Notes under the pieces: model-generated
Databases searched by the model: none
Told to the model about the DNA's origin: nothing
Seen by the model: the letters and a program-made list of their open reading frames with translations, nothing else
In this document: positions 1 to 6,646 of the stretch, in pieces
How positions within the stretch are numbered: position 1 is the stretch's first letter
Layout of the letters: each line of letters starts with the position of its first letter
Assembly (NCBI GenBank): GCA_955652855.1
Contig: CATPCN010000216.1
Coordinates: forward strand, 1-6,646
From: an uncultured Chthoniobacterales bacterium
GTDB lineage: Bacteria; Verrucomicrobiota; Verrucomicrobiae; Chthoniobacterales; UBA10450
Length of the DNA stretch: 6,646 nt
Reading direction: 5' to 3'
Position numbers and translations under genes: made by a program

Positions 1-205
1 CCGAAAGTACGAAGCGATCCCGATCGAACCACTGCGGATTCTTTGGATTGTGCTTCAGAAACTTAATCCAGAGAGTGTAAGCCATGGCGGCTGCGCCCAT
101 GGGCATACCGGGATGGCCGGAGTTCGCGTTCTGCACCGCATCCGCCGATAGCATCCGGATGGTATTAATGCATACGGTTTCCAATGTTCGTTCTTCGGGG
201 TCCAT
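1..205 (-). CDS. tkt: Transketolase, N-terminal fragment (gene continues off the left edge)
   Basis: This is the first 68 codons of a transketolase, the thiamine-diphosphate enzyme of the pentose phosphate pathway that moves two-carbon ketol units between sugar phosphates in the cytoplasm. The translation starts [20 protein letters not shown] and then reads [20 protein letters not shown], the family signature in which the histidine of SGHPG (about residue 35) lies in the substrate and cofactor channel. It continues with [16 protein letters not shown] and [10 protein letters not shown], also typical. The ATG at 203-205 (read on the minus strand) puts the N-terminus at the usual family position. 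A purine-rich AAGGAAAGG lies about 12 nt upstream, somewhat far for a ribosome binding site. The gene is truncated only by the window edge. Transketolase identity is very secure from the motif. The symbol is generic because paralogues such as tktA and tktB cannot be told apart here. Confidence 0.95.
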   Translation of the reverse strand, partial: MDPEERTLETVCINTIRMLSADAVQNANSGHPGMPMGAAAMAYTLWIKFLKHNPKNPQWFDRDRFVLS

Positions 206-940
206 GATGGTTACACCAGCCTTTCCTTACAATTTTGCCTAAGAATCTGGCTTGCCTCGAGTACGATGGACGTTCCAGGATAACAAGGCTTGAATGAGAT
301 GTGAAATCGCTTGCGGTCCAGGCTGAGTTTTTATTTTATGCATAGAGCTCGCAGGTAGCTTTTGTTGGCCGAGCTTGCCAAACGAGAGGGATGAAGAGAA
401 ACGGACCACAACTGCACGGATTCTGGCGTGGCGATCCCCGGCAAATCAAACGGTCATCTCTACGAACTCTCCAGGTGTCTTGATATCTATCGCGTGCATA
501 CGTCAAGCTATGCCTAGTTCGCTGTCGATGTCCTCGAAGAAGGCGATCATCAGCGCAGGAACACACAGGCCCGGAACCAGCGACGGACATCGCTGTGTCC
601 GCTGATCAAGGGCGGCTGGGCTGTTCGCAGAACCCTGTGCTTCCGGGCAGTTCACTCCGGTACCACAGTGGTTCCTGTCGATTGCGCTGTTGTGTGTACC
701 CATCGCCTTGCCTAGTTCTGCGCTGAAAAACGTTCTCAGTTGGAAATGATTTTAGACATGGTTGTTTAGGCTGCATGATCGAAAATCCCGAATCGGCATG
801 CTTTGATATCAGAATCCGCTTTCCGATTACTCAGTCTCATGCTATTATGAGAATATTCGAAGCGTATTTAGCGATTCCTTTAAAATGAGCAATCTTGGTG
901 ATTGTTTGTCCGGGCTCCGTGCAGGAAACAGGAGACGCGC

Positions 941-991
941 GTGAGTACGACTGCTGGCGAACTGCCAAGGAGGTTGTCGAAAACTGCATGA
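941..991 (+). CDS. Possible 16-codon leader peptide or small ORF upstream of the pyruvate-kinase-like gene
   Basis: A GTG codon at 941 is preceded by AGGAG with a 6-nt spacer (ACGCGC), the best-placed ribosome binding site in this intergenic region. It opens a 16-residue frame, MSTTAGELPRRLSKTA, ending at TGA 989-991. It carries no run of a single regulatory amino acid, so classical attenuation by tRNA charging is not suggested. After the TGA the same frame stays open to about 1069, which would also fit the start of a broken gene. I do not recognise the peptide. The case rests only on the start signal and on its position upstream of the hairpin at 1087-1109 and the gene at 1165. It may well be chance. 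Confidence 0.18.
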   Translation: MSTTAGELPRRLSKTA

Positions 992-1086
992 GGACAAAGG
1001 TTCCTTCACGACGGTGGTTCATATGCTGACCTCTACATACGCCGTGCCGATTTTGTGCTACGAGTGTAACCGAGCAGTTGTAGTGG

Positions 1087-1109
1087 TTCTTTCGGTTTCT
1101 CCGAAAGAA
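1087..1109. promoter_or_regulatory. Perfect 9-bp inverted repeat (hairpin or operator) before the pyruvate-kinase-like gene
   Basis: TTCTTTCGG at 1087-1095 and its exact complement CCGAAAGAA at 1101-1109 flank a 5-nt loop (TTTCT), 55 nt before the ATG at 1165. Neither strand has a T-tract after the stem, so it is not a standard intrinsic terminator. It could fold in the leader RNA of the downstream gene or be a dyad operator for a repressor. The symmetry is certain; the role is inferred. Confidence 0.45.
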
Positions 1110-1164
1110 AGGGACCCGAACGGTCATCCCGATGTCTATATCGTAAAGTGTTAAACAAAATCCT

Positions 1165-2379
1165 ATGGACCGTCAGTTGCAGTTCCCAAAAACGACTCGT
1201 GAACTTCCGATTCCGATCGATTCATTCTCGATAGATTTAGATGTGCCACTCCTGCGTAAACGATTAGAGGCCGTTACAAATGCTGAAGTCGCTTCGACGA
1301 TAGGGCTGTGGGCAACGGTTAACTCCCACTACAGTGACGATCAGCTTATACGAATTCTTGAGTGTGACAACCTCACTGGAATCCGCTTCAATGCGGCGAG
1401 GTACGAATCATTGAATCGTTTGGCAGAACATGTTGCCGCAATACAGAAATACTCGAGACAGGTTGGTAAGCCACTAGAAATCTGTTTTGATACCAACGGA
1501 CCCAAGCCCCGGACCGCTGGGATCGGCCAGAGCGATCCTCCGGGGTATCTGGACATATTTACTGGTGATGAAGTTCTTCTGGCCCCCGAAGCAGACTTAC
1601 GCTCAACCGATACACGAGTTTTTCCTGCCACGTCCAAGTTGATTCCCATATCGACGCCAATCCCTCGCCAGTCCTTTGGCACAGTAATTCTTCTTTCGGA
1701 CGGCTGGCTCCAGTTGCAAGTCCGCGGAATCCATGGCTCAGGAATGGTCTGCGAAGCATTGAATGATTCGAGGATGTTCGGAGGAAGAGGGGTTACCGCT
1801 CCCGGCATTTACGATTCCAGCACATCTCTCACTCCCCAAGACTGGCATCTCCTTAAGGCAATATGCGCCAAGGGACTAGTTCCGGACTACATCGCGCTGT
1901 CGTTCACGCAAGACACATCAGACGTAGCTGAGCTTCAACTTGGACTCAGAGAAATCGGGCTAGATTGTCGAATCCTCGCAAAGATTGAGACGCAGAAGGG
2001 CCTCTCAAATGCTTATCAAATCGCCACGTCCTCGGATGGCATTGTCATTGCGAGGGGCGATCTGGCAGTTGAACTGGCCCTCGTTCGTGGAAACATCGTA
2101 GACGCAGAAATGAAGCTGGTCAACATTTGTCGCAATACAAGCAGGCATTGTCTGATTGCCACTCGGGTTGCAGACTCGGTCGCTGAAGGGAGTGGGTCTC
2201 TCGACGATCATGAACTCTATCGGTTATATCTGGAGGTCGCGAGTGGTGCCCCTTTAACTCTAGTCCTGTCCAATGAGACGGCAGATCCAACCCGCGCGGT
2301 GCGAAACTACACCATTGTTCTTGAAACCCTCAAGGCCTTAAGCTCTTTTGTGGCCTTGGAGAACGCAAGAGCTGTTTGA
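1165..2379 (+). CDS. Divergent pyruvate-kinase-family protein lacking the C-terminal domain
   Basis: The 404-residue protein aligns by eye with the A and B domains of pyruvate kinase, which transfers phosphate from PEP to ADP. Visible landmarks are STIGLWAT (44-51, for the family's ATIGP), GIRFNAARY (72-80, for RLNFSHG), FDTNGPKPRT (108-117), LLSDGWLQL (176-184, end of B domain), GVTAPG (209-214), DYIALSF (241-247), LAKIETQKG (271-279), GIVIARGDL (292-300) and LSNETA (368-373). The catalytic Lys273, metal ligands Glu275 and Asp299, Arg74, Asn76, Asp109 and Thr333 are kept. The SHG of the NFSHG loop is replaced by ARY, the DTKGP lysine by Asn111, and the PTRAE..DVANA segment after Thr333 is unlike the family. 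It stops at the end of the barrel; normal enzymes are about 470 residues with a C domain for allostery and tetramer contacts. The first 40 residues are extra. The ATG is the first possible start after an in-frame stop and has no clear Shine-Dalgarno. Activity as true pyruvate kinase is doubtful. Confidence 0.85.
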   Translation: MDRQLQFPKTTRELPIPIDSFSIDLDVPLLRKRLEAVTNAEVASTIGLWATVNSHYSDDQLIRILECDNLTGIRFNAARYESLNRLAEHVAAIQKYSRQVGKPLEICFDTNGPKPRTAGIGQSDPPGYLDIFTGDEVLLAPEADLRSTDTRVFPATSKLIPISTPIPRQSFGTVILLSDGWLQLQVRGIHGSGMVCEALNDSRMFGGRGVTAPGIYDSSTSLTPQDWHLLKAICAKGLVPDYIALSFTQDTSDVAELQLGLREIGLDCRILAKIETQKGLSNAYQIATSSDGIVIARGDLAVELALVRGNIVDAEMKLVNICRNTSRHCLIATRVADSVAEGSGSLDDHELYRLYLEVASGAPLTLVLSNETADPTRAVRNYTIVLETLKALSSFVALENARAV

Positions 2380-2460
2380 AAACGGAAAACTCTATGTAGA
2401 GCTGCCGGGATCGGTAGCGCTCGAACGGTGGCGGAAGACTCCCCTCAGCTTCCAGGTCGG

Positions 2461-2492
2461 CCCAAGCATTTACCGACATCTTCATGCTTGGG
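2461..2492. terminator. Hairpin between convergent genes, possible bidirectional terminator
   Basis: CCCAAGCAT at 2461-2469 pairs perfectly with ATGCTTGGG at 2484-2492 around a 14-nt loop. It lies 81 nt after the stop of the plus-strand pyruvate-kinase-like gene and 49 nt after the stop of the minus-strand methyltransferase, where a shared terminator is expected. No strong T-tract follows on either strand (plus strand: ATTGTGTCTACATTTC), so intrinsic termination would be weak. The symmetry is certain; the function is inferred from position. Confidence 0.4.
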
Positions 2493-2541
2493 ATTGTGTC
2501 TACATTTCAAAATTGTCGCTTCTAAGACCTCAATCGTAACT

Positions 2542-3192
2542 TCAACGCCGCATCAGATACCCTCTGGGCGCAAATGTGAAGCCAAACTTAGCCTCAAGAT
2601 TGCTATCCCGACAAAAATCGTTGGGGTATCGTGATTCGTATTCCAGCAGCGCTTCCCAGGGTCCAGGGCCAGTTTCTGGCAGCACAGGATGACCATTGAT
2701 ATTGGAATCCTCGACCACCAAATAGTCACCTCGAAAGAGGATGGGACGGAGAAAAACAAGTTCATCGAGCACATGGTCCTTCTCGTGTGAACTGTCTAGA
2801 ATCACGAAGATCGGACCGGGATTTCGTTGTCGCAATTCACTGATCCTAACCTTGACAGCGGAATCTGTACTCCGAGAAATCATAATTTCAATTCGAGGGT
2901 GAGCGGTAACCCGGCAATCTAGGTCGCGACGCTTGTGATCGACTGTTAGGACAATCGATTGACTTGAAAGACTGGCGACGATATGGGCAAAAAATAGAGC
3001 AGATCCACCTTTATAGGTACCAAATTCCACCACTAGAGCTGGATTAAGCTCAGTTAGAATCTCCTGGTAGTTCCACAAGTCACAAACAGACTTTAGACAT
3101 GGAACACCAAGAAAAGTTGTCTTGCTCCACAACTCGTTTTGATAATACCAAATGTGATACTTCTCGAAAATCTCTTCATGCATCCTGTTCAC
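2542..3192 (-). CDS. CmcI-type (cephalosporin hydroxylase family) SAM-dependent methyltransferase
   Basis: This 216-residue protein belongs to the CmcI / rhamnosyl O-methyltransferase family, Rossmann-fold enzymes that use S-adenosylmethionine and a divalent metal to methylate hydroxyls on antibiotics or sugars. Landmarks are LWSKTTFLGVPCLKSVCDLW (21-40) and NYQEIL (41-46) of the N-terminal lid, VVEFGTYKGGSALFFA (54-69) as the SAM-binding loop, VLTVDHKRRD (81-90) at strand two, HPRIEII-like HPRIEIM (98-104), ILDSSHEKDHVLDEL (131-145), VVEDSNINGHPVLPETGPGP (159-178) and FTFAPRGYLMRR at the end. Asp133, Glu161 and Asp162 match the acidic metal-binding positions known from CmcI. The length is complete for the family. 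The start taken is GTG at 3192 (AGG 6 nt upstream); ATG at 3183, preceded by GGGGTG, is equally possible and removes three residues. It stands alone, convergent with the pyruvate-kinase-like gene, and is more AT-rich than the thi genes. Substrate is unknown; a sugar or secondary metabolite is the family expectation. Confidence 0.9.
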   Translation of the reverse strand: MNRMHEEIFEKYHIWYYQNELWSKTTFLGVPCLKSVCDLWNYQEILTELNPALVVEFGTYKGGSALFFAHIVASLSSQSIVLTVDHKRRDLDCRVTAHPRIEIMISRSTDSAVKVRISELRQRNPGPIFVILDSSHEKDHVLDELVFLRPILFRGDYLVVEDSNINGHPVLPETGPGPWEALLEYESRYPNDFCRDSNLEAKFGFTFAPRGYLMRR

Positions 3193-3732
3193 CCCAAGCC
3201 TGCTCGGAAGCCGAATATTTCGAAGGTGTTGTATAGGACACGCCAGAGCGCCGCCTACCGCAAGCGAGTCGGCCTGGACCTACCGTTATTGACGCCACAA
3301 CTAACGAGTTCCTTCAGTAAAGTGTTCACGGGAATAACGCCGGGCGGCGACGCTGGACAACTTCCGGAGCAAGTTCCACGTCAATGCAACCCTGGAGTCC
3401 CAGGGCAAAAGTACTTCGGAGCGAGGGGAACCTTTCCGGTGGGTAACACGGCGTGACTCAGGATTGGCGATCCCTAGAGTTGAGTGCGAGAAGGCAAATA
3501 CCGGAGACTCTCTGGATTGTGTCACGCTATCAAATCTCATTCCCGATGTCGGATTGCTACCATGGGCAGGCCCTTCCTGATCGCGATTCGGGCCAGGAAA
3601 ACTACAGCGGCAAGAACTTAAGGAGATCCGCATACTTCCCCTCGGCGTTCCGATGGCTCTCGTTGTCCACTCGGGGTCCAGACAGAGCATCCCAGGTCGC
3701 CTGAACGAGACACCCGTCCGGAACCACCGTTT
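3193..3732. other. 540-base gene-free stretch, possibly decayed coding DNA
   Basis: It lies between the methyltransferase start and the thiG stop, so it holds the promoter region of the former and the 3' end of the thi transcript. No ThiS, ThiE or other thiamine protein is encoded here. Several plus-strand frames stay open for 75-100 codons but match no family I know. One, from about 3620 to 3715, reads LPLGVPMALVVHSGSRQSIP, which faintly recalls the middle of galactokinase-type GHMP kinases (see findings). A perfect 6-bp stem with a 4-nt loop (CCCTGG/CCAGGG) sits at 3390-3405. No T-rich terminator was found after thiG. Confidence 0.5.
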
Positions 3733-4509
3733 CTATCTTACGAGGCCGGCCATCGGGCTGCTGGCCGAGGCGTACAGCCTTTTATGCATCCTGCCGGCAA
3801 GGTATGAATAACGTCCGGATTCGATGGCCAGCTTCATAGCCTTCGCCATCATGACCGAGTCCTCGGCTTCCGCAATTGCCGTGTTCATCAGGACACCGTC
3901 GTAGCCCAACTCCATAGCAATCGCGGCGTCGGAGGCGGTACCCACCCCTGCATCTACAATCAACGGGACCTCGGTGATAATCTCACGCATGATGCGGAGA
4001 TTGGTAAGGTTTTGAATGCCAAGCCCGCTGCCGATGGGAGCTCCCAGGGGCATAACGGCGGCAGCCCCAGCATCGATCAACCGCCTCGCATTTACTAGAT
4101 CGTCATTGGTGTATGGAAGAACTACGAAACCTTCCATCGCTAGCACGCGAGTGGCTTCGAGCAGGCCCTGATTGTCGGGGAACAGCGTCTTCTGATCGCC
4201 GATCACCTCGAGCTTCACCCAGTTCGACAAGCCGACCTCCCGAGCCAAGCGCGCTGTTCGGATCGCCTCGTCGGCTGTATAACAAGCTGCCGTATTGGGC
4301 AGAATGAAGAACTTTTCGCGGTCGATGTAATCGAGCAGCGATTCCTTCGAACGGTCGGTAAGATTGACTCGCCGCACCGCTACCGTTACGACTGCCGCCC
4401 CGGAAGCTTCATGGCAGCGCTTCATTTCTTCGAAGCTGCGGTATTTACCCGTACCTACAAACAGCCGCGATGAGAATGTCCGATCGGCGATGCTAACTTT
4501 ATCAGTCAC
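3733..4509 (-). CDS. thiG: Thiazole synthase ThiG
   Basis: ThiG is the (beta/alpha)8-barrel enzyme that builds the thiazole phosphate half of thiamine from 1-deoxy-D-xylulose 5-phosphate, dehydroglycine and sulfur carried as ThiS thiocarboxylate, in the cytoplasm. The 258 residues are full length. Seen in order: RLFVGTGKY (15-23), [20 protein letters not shown] (72-91), WVKLEVIGD (97-105) with Lys99 as the Schiff-base lysine, LPYTNDD (131-137), [15 protein letters not shown] (153-167) forming the phosphate site, [13 protein letters not shown] (184-196), and [18 protein letters not shown] (208-225). All key motifs are intact. The start is GTG (4507-4509), 7 nt after the thiC stop, with no good Shine-Dalgarno of its own, so translation is probably coupled to thiC. 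The gene thiS, often next to thiG, is missing from the window, as are thiH or thiO, so the sulfur carrier and glycine-oxidising partner must be encoded elsewhere. Confidence 0.97.
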   Translation of the reverse strand: MTDKVSIADRTFSSRLFVGTGKYRSFEEMKRCHEASGAAVVTVAVRRVNLTDRSKESLLDYIDREKFFILPNTAACYTADEAIRTARLAREVGLSNWVKLEVIGDQKTLFPDNQGLLEATRVLAMEGFVVLPYTNDDLVNARRLIDAGAAAVMPLGAPIGSGLGIQNLTNLRIMREIITEVPLIVDAGVGTASDAAIAMELGYDGVLMNTAIAEAEDSVMMAKAMKLAIESGRYSYLAGRMHKRLYASASSPMAGLVR

Positions 4510-4516
4510 GTTAGTG

Positions 4517-5925
<1,409 letters not shown>

Positions 5926-6153
5926 TCCCCAGCACGGACGTTTCGGACGTCTAATGGCATACAAATACGCAGGTGATACCGAAGATTCTTATTTGCCGGA
6001 AGCCGCAAATTAAATCGCTTTTCTTTCGTCTGGCAACCACGATCTTCGTCTCGAAACGTCGAGTTGATAGATCTCGCTAGGTGGGCCACTTCAATGACAC
6101 TTGACGCTTTGGCACGAGGGGTCCGTTGTATTCACAAGACTGAAGCTGCTGTT

Positions 6154-6271
6154 GATGGATCACCTCGATTCCTCTACCCACGCCCGGGTGTCCAACTTTG
6201 GGAATGCTGGATTACGACCACGATGCTCTGAGATCGTGCCCACCCGGCTCGGGTGTCGATGGATCACCTCG
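6154..6271. repeat. Two copies of a 14-bp direct repeat with an associated dyad
   Basis: GATGGATCACCTCG occurs exactly at 6154-6167 and 6258-6271, 104 bases apart. A second word, CGGGTGTC, also occurs twice, at 6185-6192 and at 6250-6257, where it directly abuts the second repeat copy. That second copy is preceded by a perfect 6-bp dyad CACCCG/CGGGTG (6241-6246 and 6250-6255). The arrangement could be a duplicated regulator site or an old duplication; no mobile-element ends are visible. Confidence 0.5.
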
Positions 6272-6448
6272 TTTTCTTCGACATACCTCCCTACGTGGAA
6301 TCACCGTGAAACGCTGACACGCGGGCGCAACCGCTTGACGAAACTTCGAGAATCCGGCAGAATGCCAGTGCTCTTGGCGTATGCTAAACAGCGCATTTGC
6401 GGCAGCCGCAGACGCCTGCGGGCCAACATTATTAACATTCACGAACTT

Positions 6449-6646
6449 ATGGAATACTTCTCACGCGACGGCAAACCTTGCCCTTACGGGGTTTGGTCTG
6501 AAATGCTGGCCGACCGCAATTATCGCCAGATCCGAATGGATGAGCTGCCGAATGGAATCAAGGTGGAGACCTGTTGGCTGGGCGTGGATGGACGCTCTTT
6601 TTATCTCAGGCCCCGGCCCATCGACCGACATCTCATTTTTTACACC
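6449..6646 (+). CDS. Hypothetical protein, N-terminal fragment (continues off the right edge)
   Basis: Sixty-six codons are open to the window end. The protein starts MEYFSRDGKPCPYGVWSEML and continues with DRNYRQIRMDELPNGIKVET, then CWLGVDGRSF, and ends in YLRPRPIDRHLIFYT at the edge. The pattern of an opening Y-F-x-R-D-G-x-P, a mid-segment W..ML.D..YR and a later V.T.WLG.D resembles a family of small uncharacterised proteins found in phages and bacteria; I know no function for it. I chose the ATG at 6449 because it places the RDG motif right at the N-terminus as in that family. An in-frame ATG at 6362 would add 29 residues rich in Arg, Ile and Leu. Neither start has a clear ribosome binding site. 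It is divergent from thiC, so unlikely to belong to the thiamine operon. Confidence 0.65.
   Translation, partial: MEYFSRDGKPCPYGVWSEMLADRNYRQIRMDELPNGIKVETCWLGVDGRSFYLRPRPIDRHLIFYT

Larger units (their letters stand above)
206..1164. other. 959-base intergenic stretch between divergent genes, no convincing gene
   Basis: It separates the minus-strand transketolase from the plus-strand pyruvate-kinase-like gene. I read all six frames and found no protein I recognise; the open frames are short and lack family motifs. One plus-strand frame, 375-605, is followed after a single in-frame TGA by another open stretch to 749 with a hydrophobic patch (WFLSIALLC), so decayed coding DNA is possible but unproven. 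A small inverted repeat TCTCAT/ATGAGA lies at 835-840 and 847-852. A short ORF with a good ribosome binding site (941-991) and a strong hairpin (1087-1109) are listed separately. No tRNA, insertion-sequence ends or clear promoter were seen. Confidence 0.6.

Noticed and set aside
658..674. Near-palindrome GGTACCACAGTGGTTCC
   Set aside because: Short and imperfect, and not next to any gene start, so not reported as an operator.
375..749. Plus-strand frame 375-605 that continues, after one TGA, to 749 with a hydrophobic stretch
   Set aside because: It could be a broken membrane protein gene, but there is no ribosome binding site, no family motif and the composition looks random. One removable stop in 125 codons is not enough evidence.
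837..1127. 96-codon minus-strand frame in the tkt to pyruvate-kinase-like gap
   Set aside because: No motif, no start signal, and it runs through the hairpin at 1087-1109; no protein character.
1341..1808. 155-codon minus-strand frame opposite the pyruvate-kinase-like gene
   Set aside because: Antisense shadow of a gene with recognised family motifs; no independent evidence.
3301..3690. 129-codon minus-strand frame between the methyltransferase and thiG
   Set aside because: It could have been a third thi operon gene, but it has no ThiS-like C-terminal Gly-Gly, no recognisable domain, and is rich in Ser, Arg and Pro as expected of a non-coding frame.
6212..6442. 76-codon minus-strand frame near the right edge
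   Set aside because: No family resemblance or ribosome binding site, and it covers the repeat region.

Overview
The window looks like the chromosome of a mesophilic, moderately GC-rich Gram-negative bacterium. The ThiC and ThiG proteins and the transketolase start resemble Acidobacteriota-type sequences as I remember them, but that placement is tentative because nothing here is a taxonomic marker such as rRNA. Coding density is low: about one third of the 6.6 kb has no gene I can defend.

Layout. (1) Positions 1-205, minus strand: the first 68 codons of a transketolase that continues off the left edge. (2) 206-1164: a long gap with no convincing protein gene, ending in a possible 16-codon leader ORF and a perfect 9-bp hairpin just before the next gene. 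(3) 1165-2379, plus strand: a divergent pyruvate-kinase-family protein that keeps the A and B domains and several PEP/metal residues but lacks the C domain. (4) 2542-3192, minus strand, convergent with it: a CmcI-type (cephalosporin-hydroxylase family) SAM-dependent methyltransferase, with a hairpin between the two genes. (5) 3193-3732: gene-free, possibly decayed coding DNA. (6) 3733-5887, minus strand: thiC then thiG, a two-gene thiamine operon separated by 7 nt, with a good sigma70-like promoter placed almost on the thiC start codon. (7) 5888-6448: gene-free DNA with a short repeated motif. (8) 6449-6646, plus strand: the start of a small hypothetical protein that runs off the right edge.

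How the genes work together. ThiC makes the pyrimidine half of thiamine and ThiG the thiazole half, so the operon feeds thiamine diphosphate, the cofactor of transketolase. That metabolic link to the left-hand gene may be accidental. The pyruvate-kinase-like gene and the CmcI-type methyltransferase are more AT-rich than the thi genes, unrelated to them, and flanked by gene-poor DNA. They look like accessory genes inserted in a housekeeping neighbourhood. I see no CRISPR array, tRNA, rRNA, insertion sequence or recognisable defence system.
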